Positions 1-5,573 of a stretch of DNA of 7,226 bases are shown here, in pieces. A program made the translations under genes and the position numbers. Positions within the stretch are counted from its first letter, which is position 1; every line of letters begins with the position of its first letter. The stretch spans positions 1 to 7,226 of the forward strand of contig NZ_JACRSQ010000059.1 in NCBI RefSeq assembly GCF_014384895.1, in the 5' to 3' direction. This stretch comes from Bianquea renquensis. Its GTDB lineage: Bacteria; Bacillota; Clostridia; Lachnospirales; Bianqueaceae. The notes beneath the pieces are model-generated. The model was not told where the DNA came from. It saw nothing but the letters and a program-made list of their open reading frames with translations, and made no database searches.

Positions 1-1133
1 TGGGAGAGGTACAGACTGAAATCGAAGGCGAGAAAACATGGGAGCTGGGCGGCCATGACGTGGCCCTGCCGGAATCTGTCACCGTGCAGCTGAAAAACGG
101 GGATTTGCTGGTGGAGGAAATCTCCGTCACCCCGGACGAAAGCGGCGAGTGGCACTACACCTTCACTGCGCCAAAGTGCGGCGCGGACGGCAGCGAGATC
201 GCCTATACCGTCGAGGAGGTGCCGGTTGCGGGCTTTGCCCCCAGCTACGACCACTTTGATATTCTCAACACTTACATTCCGCCTGTAAAAATCGAACCAC
301 CCATGATTGAGAAAGTCGTGGAGGGCGAGAACCCGCCTGAAACACAGTTTTCCTTCCTGCTGCGGGGTGAAAAAGACGCGCCTATGCCAGAGGACAGTGA
401 TGGAAATACGAATATTGTCGCCCTCACTGGCAGCGGTGAGGCAGAGATGGGCGAAATCGTGTTCGAAAAAGCCGGGGTCTATACCTACACCATTTCCGAA
501 TTGAATACCGGCGCGGACGGCTGGGAATACGATAACACCATTTACACCCTCACCGTCGCTGTCACGCTGGAGGACGGCGCGCTCCATGCTTCCTACACCC
601 TGACGAAGGACGGGGAACCGGTGGACAAGGCGCTCTTTACCAACCATTACGTGCCGAAGGAACCGGACACGTTGGAGATTGCGGGCACCAAGACATGGGA
701 ACACGAGGACAATCCGGAGGACAGACGGCCCGACTCCATTATTGTGGAGGTTTACGCGGACGGGGAGCTTACCGCCCAGCGGCTGGTGACAGCTAAAGAT
801 GGCTGGCAGTATTCCTTCACCCTGCCAAAGTATGCAGAGGACGGCCACGCTGTTATTTATACCATAGGCGAGGCAGATGTGCCCGGCTACACGACCGAAA
901 TCAAGGGATATGACATCCTTAACACCTACACTGGCACTACGCCGGAGCCGACGCCAGATCCCGGCGACGATGAACCAAGTACGCCCAGCACATCCGATAC
1001 GCCGGGCGATCCCGAGGGCCCACAGACCGGCGACAACAGCAGCCTCACTTTATGGTTTGCGCTGATGTTCCTTAGCTTTATAGGGCTAATCACTATTCTG
1101 GTGCTAGGGAAAAGAAAGACATATCGTGGGTGA
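1..1133 (+). CDS. Cell-wall-anchored Cna-B/pilin-type surface protein, 3' part (5' end outside window)
   Basis: This is the C-terminal 376 residues of a surface adhesin or pilin-like protein; the frame is open from base 3 leftwards, so the GTG at 60 is an internal valine. Three beta-sandwich domains follow one another. The first is a Cna-B domain (visible residues about 8-92). The second is a Spy0128-type streptococcal-pilin isopeptide domain (about 100-218). The third is another Cna-B domain (about 225-310). Each shows the Lys/Glu/Asn set for an intramolecular isopeptide bond: K11-E71 or E72-N89, K104-E166-N214, and K230-E290-N307, in the typical KTW, YTxxE and ILNTY/FTNHY contexts. A Pro/Asp/Ser-rich stalk follows, then GPQTGD (1017-1034), a hydrophobic helix and a KRKTYRG tail: a sortase signal with Gly in place of the usual Leu. 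No sortase gene is in the window. Domain assignment is firm; adhesion or pilus role is inferred from the family. Confidence 0.93.
   Translation, partial: GEVQTEIEGEKTWELGGHDVALPESVTVQLKNGDLLVEEISVTPDESGEWHYTFTAPKCGADGSEIAYTVEEVPVAGFAPSYDHFDILNTYIPPVKIEPPMIEKVVEGENPPETQFSFLLRGEKDAPMPEDSDGNTNIVALTGSGEAEMGEIVFEKAGVYTYTISELNTGADGWEYDNTIYTLTVAVTLEDGALHASYTLTKDGEPVDKALFTNHYVPKEPDTLEIAGTKTWEHEDNPEDRRPDSIIVEVYADGELTAQRLVTAKDGWQYSFTLPKYAEDGHAVIYTIGEADVPGYTTEIKGYDILNTYTGTTPEPTPDPGDDEPSTPSTSDTPGDPEGPQTGDNSSLTLWFALMFLSFIGLITILVLGKRKTYRG
1017..1130 (+). other. Cell-wall sorting signal (GPQTG variant) of the surface protein
   Basis: The C-terminus has the three-part sortase signal: GPQTGD, a hydrophobic stretch (LTLWFALMFLSFIGLITILV), and a basic tail (KRK). 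The canonical first position Leu is Gly here. Variants ending in PxTGD are common in Clostridia, so a lineage-specific sortase is likely, but this is inference. Confidence 0.8.
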
Positions 1134-1234
1134 CTGTGGGAATCGGATCGACGTTCTTGCCGGCAATTTATGGAACACAATTCGTCAGCAGAGATCTCCC
1201 TAAGCTTCAGAAGTTTGTGCAGCGCATTATTTAA
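1130..1234 (+). other. Short coding-like frame after the adhesin, possible gene tail
   Basis: A 34-codon frame runs from a GTG at 1130, overlapping the adhesin TGA by four bases (GTGA), to TAA at 1232-1234. It reads VTVGIGSTFLPAIYG at its start and ends PKLQKFVQRII. The composition looks protein-like, but I recognise no family and there is no clear ribosome binding site. It could be a coupled small peptide, the tail of a deleted gene, or chance. Confidence 0.2.
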
Positions 1235-1287
1235 AAGCAGCTGAGACAGCCTGAACGGAATGCAGCCGTTCAGGCTGTCTCTTGCTT
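1235..1287 (+). terminator. Strong hairpin downstream of the adhesin, probable terminator
   Basis: A perfect 16-bp inverted repeat (1243-1258 with 1266-1281, 7-base loop) follows the adhesin by about 110 bases. Beyond a small internal loop, AAGCA at 1235-1239 pairs with TGCTT at 1283-1287. The + side lacks a long T tract, and the minus side has a TTTTAAA run just past the stem, so it could act in either direction. The stem is certain; termination is inferred. Confidence 0.6.
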
Positions 1288-1309
1288 CACTGTTGATGTG
1301 ATTCATAGG

Positions 1310-1444
1310 GAGCATGGCCTTACTCTTCGGGCAGGCATGTGGAGCCTAGCTGACAGAGGGACAAACCGATTCCCGGTAGTCCGGGAAGAGATAAGAACAG
1401 CGCGGATGCTACATTTTACAGATTTTTTCTCAAAAACCTCTTGA
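1310..1444 (+). other. Rest of the 1134-1605 gap: no recognised gene, one short open frame and a small hairpin
   Basis: This part holds no gene I can identify. A 44-codon frame (1310-1444) ends in LHFTDFFSKTS and includes an ATG at 1337, without a good ribosome binding site. Inside it lies a perfect 7-bp hairpin, TTCCCGG-TAGT-CCGGGAA (1370-1387), with no T tract after it. The A/T-rich stretch 1411-1436 directly precedes a promoter and may be its UP element. Confidence 0.2.
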
Positions 1445-1471
1445 CCGATAGTTACTACCGTAAATTATAAT
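1441..1471 (+). promoter_or_regulatory. Promoter with 19-bp spacer and central dyad, upstream of the reductase gene
   Basis: TTGACC (1441-1446, five of six consensus bases) and a perfect TATAAT (1466-1471) are separated by 19 bp, longer than the usual 17. The spacer holds a dyad, TTAC-TACC-GTAA (1452-1463), centred within about 1.5 bp of the spacer midpoint. AT tracts lie upstream. A long spacer with a central dyad is the hallmark of promoters activated by MerR-family regulators; an HxlR- or TetR-type repressor site is the alternative. No regulator gene is in the window. Confidence 0.6.
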
Positions 1472-1475
1472 AGTT

Positions 1476-1589
1476 GTGTCAACCGTTGGAAACAATGAGA
1501 TTGATCCCTTTGCGCGGTCTGATGGATTGTTTGTGTCGGATTCCGAAACTGAGGAGATTCATGAGTACCTGACAGCAAATGGGGTTTAG
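1476..1589 (+). pseudogene. Orphan coding-like frame, possibly the 3' end of a lost gene
   Basis: A 37-codon frame from GTG 1476 to TAG 1587-1589 has a strongly protein-like sequence, including EIDPFARSDGLFVSDSE and EEIHEYLTANGV. It starts only five bases after the TATAAT box and has no ribosome binding site. Its stop lies 16 bases before the reductase ATG, a spacing typical of operon partners. I do not recognise the family. The best reading is the C-terminal end of a gene whose front was deleted; a leader peptide is less likely. Confidence 0.3.
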
Positions 1590-1605
1590 AGTAAAGGAGG
1601 ACACC

Positions 1606-2313
1606 ATGGACAGACCATATATCATATGCCATATTGTAAGTGCATTGGATGGCAAGATTGCCGGAGCTTTCGCGGGGACAAAGGCGGCGCAATTCACAAG
1701 TGAAGAATATGTCCGTATTCGCTCTGCATACCAGGCTGAGGCATGGCTGTACGGGACAACGACAACCAAAGAATTTACACACTACACTAAGCCTGTTTTG
1801 GAGCCAATCTGCCGGGATGTGCCGGAAGGCGACTACATCGCGGAAACCACTCTCAAATTTTTCTATGTTTCGCTGGATACGGCAGGGGAAATCGGTTGGG
1901 AATCCGGAACCTTTCAGAAATCCGGCAGGCCCGATGCGCATGTAATTGAAATTCTGACGGAGAAAACGCCGTCTGCATACCGTGCGTACCTTCGGAGAAG
2001 AGGTGTTTCCTACCTCATTGCGGGAGATGATTCGCTGGATTGTAAAGTTGCCGTTGAGAAGTTGAAACGGCTGTTTAGGATCGACACCATTCTGATCTGC
2101 GGCGGAGGAACCGTCAACTGGACTTTTATACAGCAGGGCGTTGTGGATGAACTCAGCCTGCTGCTAGCCCCGGCCGCAGACGGTGACCCTTCGACTCCTA
2201 CCGTTTTTGAGAAGTCTGAGTTTCTCACATCCACGGCACCGGTGGAATTCAGCCTTAAAAATGTAGAGCAGCTACAGAACAGCGGTGTCCGGCTGACATA
2301 TCTCGTAAAGTAA
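1606..2313 (+). CDS. RibD C-terminal domain (DHFR-fold) family reductase
   Basis: A 235-residue cytoplasmic protein of the RibD_C / dihydrofolate-reductase-like superfamily, expected to use NADPH. The N-terminus has the family signature SALDGKIAG (residues 12-20), where the substrate and cofactor loops meet. GTTTT follows at 50-54. The C-terminal hallmark is GGGTVNWTFIQQGVVDEL (166-183), then the LLLAPAADG strand (186-193). No deaminase domain is present, so it is not a full bifunctional RibD. Stand-alone members act on varied substrates, and a role in riboflavin synthesis cannot be concluded. The start at 1606 is chosen because AAAGGAGG (1593-1600) sits five bases upstream; an ATG at 1579 in the same frame lacks such a site. 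Its place beside flavodoxin and ApbE genes suggests a flavin- or pyridine-linked redox role, which is inference. Confidence 0.85.
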   Translation: MDRPYIICHIVSALDGKIAGAFAGTKAAQFTSEEYVRIRSAYQAEAWLYGTTTTKEFTHYTKPVLEPICRDVPEGDYIAETTLKFFYVSLDTAGEIGWESGTFQKSGRPDAHVIEILTEKTPSAYRAYLRRRGVSYLIAGDDSLDCKVAVEKLKRLFRIDTILICGGGTVNWTFIQQGVVDELSLLLAPAADGDPSTPTVFEKSEFLTSTAPVEFSLKNVEQLQNSGVRLTYLVK

Positions 2314-2386
2314 GAAGCCCAGCAGGTGCAAGGAGATGATGATGTGCGGCTATCTTACTCGACAGAGAATGCGGCTGCCACAAATT

Positions 2387-2423
2387 CGGTTCCGTAATGT
2401 TGGAGACGGTGGAAACCGACTCC
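2387..2423 (+). other. Two mutually exclusive leader hairpins before the flavodoxin gene
   Basis: In the 136-base gap between reductase and flavodoxin, CGGTTCC (2387-2393) can pair with GGAAACCG (2411-2418, one bulged A). Alternatively GGAGACGGT (2402-2410) can pair with ACCGACTCC (2415-2423) around a GGAA tetraloop, with a single A-A mismatch. The two overlap and cannot form together. No T tract follows. It does not match an FMN riboswitch. The gap also has AAGGAG followed by an ATG triplet at 2336 in frame with the flavodoxin gene, but the lipoprotein signal shows the true start is later. Confidence 0.3.
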
Positions 2424-2449
2424 AAATAACACGAAATGGAGGTCTGAAA

Positions 2450-3199
2450 ATGAGAAAATTGACAGGAATTCTTTTGGCTACTTTTGTGCTGATGTCTTTG
2501 CCGGCTTGCGGCAGCAACACAAACCAGCCCACACAGGGAATTATTGAACGCCCGCAGCAAAATGAAAGCACTAAAACGCAGGAAACCCCGCCGGCCTCTC
2601 GCGATGATGAACAGCCGGAAAATAACGCGGCGGCGAATCCAGAGGCTTCCACAGGCAGTAACATAGTAATCGCATATTTCACTGTACCGGAGACAGATGG
2701 CGTTGATACAGTGGCAAACGCCAGCCGTGTTGCCACGGAGAATGGCGTTGTAGGCAATACAGAGTTTATTGCCATGGAGATTCAGAAAAACCTGGGCGGC
2801 GATCTGTTTGCCATTGAAACCGTGCAGGAATATCCGGGAAGTCATGATGCGCTGCTGGAGTTTGCCTACAATGAAAAGAGCGATGACGCGAGACCAGAGC
2901 TTTCCACACACATCGAAAGTCTGGATGGATATGAGTACATTTTCATCGGCTTCCCCAACTGGAATGCGGATCTGCCCATGCCGCTGTACACTTTCTTTGA
3001 AGAATATGATTTTTCCGGCAAGACCATCATTCCCTTTGTGACCCATGGGGGCAGCGGATTTTCCAGCACCATTCGCACCATTCAGGGCTTGGAGCCGGAC
3101 GCCACGGTCATGGAAGCGGGACTTTCCGTCTCCCGGAACAGTGTTCCCAATGCTCAGGCGGATGTGAAATCTTGGACGGATTCTTTACTTGCAGACTGA
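2450..3199 (+). CDS. Flavodoxin-domain lipoprotein (flavodoxin_4-like)
   Basis: A 249-residue secreted lipoprotein. A short signal (MRKLTGILLATFVLMSLPAC) ends in a lipobox, with Cys20 as the lipidated residue. About 50 residues of Gln/Glu/Pro/Asn/Ser-rich linker follow. From residue 71 a flavodoxin fold starts with NIVIAYFTVPETDGVD. The FMN-phosphate loop carries a GNTEFIA motif (102-108) after an insertion, as in flavodoxin_4 proteins. Further flavin-contact segments are GFPNWNADLP (167-176) and PFVTHGGSGFS (195-205). Flavodoxins are normally cytoplasmic; lipid anchoring places this one on the outer membrane face, where it could shuttle electrons using non-covalent FMN. The start at 2450 is set by GGAGG (2439-2443) and the signal peptide; a longer in-frame start at 2336 would bury the signal. 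It lies upstream of a DUF4405-like remnant and apbE on the same strand. Confidence 0.88.
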   Translation: MRKLTGILLATFVLMSLPACGSNTNQPTQGIIERPQQNESTKTQETPPASRDDEQPENNAAANPEASTGSNIVIAYFTVPETDGVDTVANASRVATENGVVGNTEFIAMEIQKNLGGDLFAIETVQEYPGSHDALLEFAYNEKSDDARPELSTHIESLDGYEYIFIGFPNWNADLPMPLYTFFEEYDFSGKTIIPFVTHGGSGFSSTIRTIQGLEPDATVMEAGLSVSRNSVPNAQADVKSWTDSLLAD

Positions 3200-3226
3200 C
3201 TTTTAGGCAGAAGGGCGCTGAAATTT

Positions 3227-3367
3227 ATGAAGCCAAAGATGGGTTTGAAAATATGTGTGGATATTGCCGTGACCGCGGTTACGCCCCCGTCCTGGTGTTT
3301 TTGGGACTGGCCTCCATCTCCTGCCGGATCTTTGAAATGGCTTGGCCGCAAGGGGGAAAGGACATGA
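3227..3367 (+). pseudogene. Eroded small membrane gene, likely DUF4405 (flavinylation-associated cytochrome) remnant
   Basis: A 46-codon frame from ATG 3227 to TGA 3365-3367, overlapping the apbE start by ATGA. It opens MKPKMGLKICVDIAVTAV, which closely resembles the first residues of DUF4405 membrane cytochromes (basic start, then LKxxVDIxMxxx). It then turns into a non-membrane-like Pro/Trp-rich stretch. In the +1-shifted frame (3283-3325) there is a hydrophobic VLVFLGLASISC, and the original frame ends SLKWLGRKGERT, which looks like the basic C-terminal tail of such a protein. The simplest reading is a large internal deletion with frame disruption that kept the two ends. DUF4405 genes are known companions of ApbE and flavin proteins, which supports the assignment, but a database comparison was not possible. 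Confidence 0.5.
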
Positions 3368-4443
3368 AGCGGAAAGTGAAACAGCTGCTGCTGACTGCGG
3401 CGGGCATTGCTTTGCTGATCCTTGTTGTTTCCAGCTTTGTGATCCTTGTATTTTTCCCGGATATGCTTCCTTCGGCGTCTAAAACGCAAAACGAAGCATC
3501 AAAGGAATTGTTTGCCATGGATACCTACATTACCATGACCGCTTATGGCCGGGATGCAGAAACAGCACTGACAGAGGCGGCGGACAAGCTGGCAGCTTTG
3601 GAGCAGCTATGGTCGGTAACAGATCCCAACAGTGATATTTATGCCGTCAATCATGGTGAGGGACACCCCATACGCGTCAGTGAGGAGACATCAGAATTGG
3701 TTTCCTTTGCCCTGCAAATGGCGGAGGAAACCAATGGCGCTCTGGAACCGACGATATATCCGGTGTTGTCTGCCTGGGGGTTTACCACAGAAGAACACCG
3801 TGTGCCGTCCGAAACAGAAATTGCGGAACTCTTAGGAAATGTGGGCTATGAACGGGTCAGATTAGAGGGCGACACGGTCCAGTTAGACAACGGCATGATG
3901 CTGGATTTGGGTGCAATAGGGAAAGGGTATGCCGGTGACCTTGTGGCGCAGGTAGTTCAGGAAAACGGGAGTACCTCCGCTCTGTTGAATTTTGGTGGAA
4001 ATATCCAGGCTATAGGGACAAAACCGGACGGCAGCCGGTGGCGACTTGGTTTGAGGGACCCCTTTACCGGCGGGACGCTGGGCGTTCTGGAAATCAGCAA
4101 TATGGCTGTCGTGACTTCCGGCAATTACGAGCGATACTTTATTGGTGAGGATGGCAAGCAGTACGGCCACATTATCGATCCTGCCACGGGTTATCCGGCG
4201 GAAAGCGGTCTGGTGTCTGTTACCATCGTTGCCGGGGAAGGCCGCCTGTGTGATGCGCTGTCCACTTCTCTTTTTGTTATGGGGTTGGACAAGGCTGCTG
4301 AATATTGGAAACAGCATCCGGACTTTGAAATGATTTTGATTACCGAGGACGGAGAAATCGATCTGACGGAAGGAATTGCAGATGCGTTTACACTGGACAG
4401 CTATCACAGCAATATGAGGGTCAATGTGATTGAATACGAGTGA
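3364..4443 (+). CDS. apbE: FAD:protein FMN transferase (ApbE family), membrane-anchored
   Basis: A 359-residue ApbE. It transfers FMN from FAD to Thr/Ser of extracytosolic target proteins, a Mg2+-dependent reaction. Residues 8-31 form one membrane-spanning helix with a basic front (MKRKVK); there is no lipobox, so it is a tethered rather than lipidated form. Family motifs appear in order: AMDTYITMTAYG (51-62), SVTDPNSDIYAVN (84-96), LEPTIYPVLSAWGF (127-140), LDLGAIGKGYAGD (180-192), ALLNFGGNIQAIG (206-218), RWRLGLRDP (225-233), VVTSGNYERYF (249-259), YGHIIDPATGYP (267-278) and CDALSTSLFVMG (296-307), which includes the metal-binding Asp/Ser-Thr region. Length and motifs suggest an intact enzyme. 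The start at 3364 follows AGGGGGAAAGG; an in-frame extension to 3172 has no signal features and overlaps the flavodoxin gene. No protein in this window carries an obvious flavinylation motif, so its target lies elsewhere. Confidence 0.95.
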   Translation: MKRKVKQLLLTAAGIALLILVVSSFVILVFFPDMLPSASKTQNEASKELFAMDTYITMTAYGRDAETALTEAADKLAALEQLWSVTDPNSDIYAVNHGEGHPIRVSEETSELVSFALQMAEETNGALEPTIYPVLSAWGFTTEEHRVPSETEIAELLGNVGYERVRLEGDTVQLDNGMMLDLGAIGKGYAGDLVAQVVQENGSTSALLNFGGNIQAIGTKPDGSRWRLGLRDPFTGGTLGVLEISNMAVVTSGNYERYFIGEDGKQYGHIIDPATGYPAESGLVSVTIVAGEGRLCDALSTSLFVMGLDKAAEYWKQHPDFEMILITEDGEIDLTEGIADAFTLDSYHSNMRVNVIEYE

Positions 4444-4481
4444 GCAGAACGTTTTAATCTGGATTGTTGCGTTTTCCTCAA

Positions 4482-4501
4482 CAGTTAGTTGTTGCTAATT
4501 G
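4482..4501. promoter_or_regulatory. Palindromic operator candidate over the -35 box
   Basis: CAGTTAG-TTGTTG-CTAATTG is an imperfect palindrome with six of seven pairs matching across a six-base centre. It covers the -35 element of the promoter before the hydrolase gene. Its TTAG-N6-CTAA core is of the kind bound by MarR-family repressors; that family assignment is inference. Confidence 0.45.
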
Positions 4502-4520
4502 ACTGCCCATGTGGTATGAT
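4492..4520 (+). promoter_or_regulatory. Extended -10 promoter upstream of the hydrolase gene
   Basis: TTGCTA (4492-4497), a 17-bp spacer and TATGAT (4515-4520) preceded by TGG (4512-4514) give a TGnTATGAT extended -10. Transcription would start near 4527, leaving a leader of about 115 bases before the ATG at 4642. A second TTGACT at 4499-4504 is placed too close to this -10 to be its partner. Confidence 0.65.
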
Positions 4521-4534
4521 ATAGATACTTCAAA

Positions 4535-4645
4535 ATGACTTTCAATAGTTTTCTGGTCACGGGAAGATTCGATGTCCAACAAATTGTCAGAGGCTTTCTT
4601 TACAACATACTGCGAATCTTGACAGAGAGGAAGAGATCCCGATGA
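4535..4645 (+). pseudogene. Leader with short frames, possibly the two ends of a deleted regulator gene
   Basis: Between promoter and hydrolase lie two overlapping short frames. One is a 16-codon frame (4572-4622) reading MSNKLSEAFFTTYCES, with a weak GGGA upstream; it looks like the start of a regulator. The other is a 36-codon frame (4535-4645) that ends RILTERKRSR and overlaps the hydrolase start by ATGA. A deleted, autoregulated regulator that kept its start and its coupled stop would explain the operator, the promoter and both frames. The sequences are too short to name a family, and chance is a real alternative. Confidence 0.25.
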
Positions 4646-5436
4646 GATTCTATTCATTTGGAAATGAGGACAACCCTGTACTTTTCCTGCTGCCTGGTAC
4701 GTGCTGTCACTGGAAGCGCAATTTCGGGTCTGTGATACCGTTTTTACAGCAGGATTTTCATGTGGTCTGCGTATCCTACGACGGCTTTGACGAGACGGAA
4801 CCGGCCGTGTTTCCGGATATGCTGACCGAGGCTGCAAAAATCGAAGCGTACATACAGGAAAACTTTGGCGGCCAGATCCGCGCCGCCTACGGCTGCTCTA
4901 TGGGCGGTTCTTTTGTTGGCCTGCTACTTCAGCGGGGAAATATTCATATCGGTCACGGTATCCTGGGCAGCTCCGATTTGGACCAAAGCGGAGGATTATC
5001 CGCACGGCTTCAGGCAAGGCTGATTTCCGGTGTGCTCCATGGCGTGTTCCAAAAGGGCAGGTTGCCGGGCTGGATGCAAAAGCGGCTGGAAAAGAAGACG
5101 CCGGAAGAACGGGCGTATATGGATCGGATGCTGGCGTTGTTTGGAGTCGGCACGGCGGACATGGCGTTTGTTCAGAAGAAAAGCATTTACAATCAGTTTT
5201 ACTCCGATCTGGTGACGCCGCTGGGGGATACCATTTCTGTCCCGGGCACTGCCGTGCATATCTTTTATGCCGTGAAGATGGGTGGGCAATATGAGGCGCG
5301 TTACCGCCGGCATTTCAAGGATCCGGACATCCGCCGCCACGATATGCAGCATGAAGAGCTGTTGGCCTGCTATCCTCAGAGATGGGCTGATGAAGTGCGC
5401 CACTGCTGTGAAATGACGGCACTTGATACCGCCTGA
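4642..5436 (+). CDS. Alpha/beta hydrolase
   Basis: A 264-residue cytoplasmic alpha/beta-hydrolase with no signal peptide. After the first strands the oxyanion-hole loop is LLPGTCCHW (16-24). The nucleophile elbow is YGCSMGGS (83-90), so Ser86 is the catalytic serine. A helical cap spans about 115-190 and includes several Lys/Arg-rich turns. The C-terminal part has HIFYAVKMGGQYEARYRRHF (206-225, exact) and RRHDMQHEELL (231-241), where His237 is the likely catalytic histidine; the acid residue is not clear to me. This C-terminal pattern is shared by a group of uncharacterised clostridial hydrolases, so the substrate is unknown. GAGGAAG (4627-4633) lies eight bases before the ATG. The gene stands behind its own promoter and palindrome, and a hairpin spans its stop codon. 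Confidence 0.85.
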   Translation: MRFYSFGNEDNPVLFLLPGTCCHWKRNFGSVIPFLQQDFHVVCVSYDGFDETEPAVFPDMLTEAAKIEAYIQENFGGQIRAAYGCSMGGSFVGLLLQRGNIHIGHGILGSSDLDQSGGLSARLQARLISGVLHGVFQKGRLPGWMQKRLEKKTPEERAYMDRMLALFGVGTADMAFVQKKSIYNQFYSDLVTPLGDTISVPGTAVHIFYAVKMGGQYEARYRRHFKDPDIRRHDMQHEELLACYPQRWADEVRHCCEMTALDTA

Positions 5437-5501
5437 GCGGTAGGAACAGCCCGGCGTCTCTGCACCGAATCAGAATGTGTTCTTCACGGACGCGGGGGGC
5501 T
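5427..5501 (+). other. Hairpins after the hydrolase gene (weak terminator candidates)
   Basis: A perfect 6-bp stem TACCGC-CTGA-GCGGTA (5427-5442) carries the hydrolase stop codon in its loop. Then AGCCC and GCGTC (5448-5458) can pair with GACGC and GGGCT (5489-5501) across an internal loop. Neither has a T tract, so termination is uncertain. Confidence 0.3.
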
Positions 5502-5510
5502 GGGTATGAT
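5483..5510 (+). promoter_or_regulatory. Putative promoter of the two-methyltransferase operon
   Basis: TTCACG (5483-5488, four of six) and TATGAT (5505-5510, five of six) are 16 bp apart, 64 bases before the GTG start of the next gene. The -10 box lies inside the left arm of an inverted repeat (5505-5514 with 5533-5542). Confidence 0.4.
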
Positions 5511-5542
5511 AGTCAGTTGGCTATTGCATGAGGATTATCATA
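5505..5542. repeat. 10-bp inverted repeat overlapping a -10 box
   Basis: TATGATAGTC (5505-5514) and GATTATCATA (5533-5542) are inverted copies with one mismatch (a G-T pair in RNA) and an 18-base centre. As DNA it could bind a dimeric regulator over the -10 and start site; as RNA it would be a leader hairpin. Confidence 0.45.
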
Positions 5543-5573
5543 GATGCGAATAGAAGGCAGGAGGTGAGCGGAA

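Noticed and set aside
926..1315. 129-codon minus-strand frame across the adhesin end
   Set aside because: It is antisense to the adhesin stalk and the hairpin, with low-complexity Gly/Ser/Val repeats mirroring the Pro-rich linker and no ribosome site.
1579..1605. Upstream ATG for the reductase
   Set aside because: The strong AAAGGAGG lies after it and is correctly spaced for the ATG at 1606, where the conserved family start begins.
2336..2449. N-terminal extension of the flavodoxin protein
   Set aside because: It would place 38 residues before a clear lipoprotein signal peptide; the ATG at 2450 has its own GGAGG.
2314..2449. FMN riboswitch before the flavodoxin gene
   Set aside because: The gap lacks the conserved FMN aptamer segments and the hairpins are too small, so only generic secondary structure can be claimed.
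2255..3046. 263-codon minus-strand frame opposite the flavodoxin gene
   Set aside because: The + strand has a full lipoprotein signal and flavodoxin motifs; the antisense translation shows no domain pattern.
3172..3363. N-terminal extension of ApbE
   Set aside because: It overlaps the flavodoxin gene and the eroded small gene, and precedes the membrane anchor that should be N-terminal.
4499..4527. Alternative promoter TTGACT with a -10 near 4522
   Set aside because: The -10 at proper spacing (TAGATA) is poor, whereas TTGCTA with the extended TATGAT fits better.
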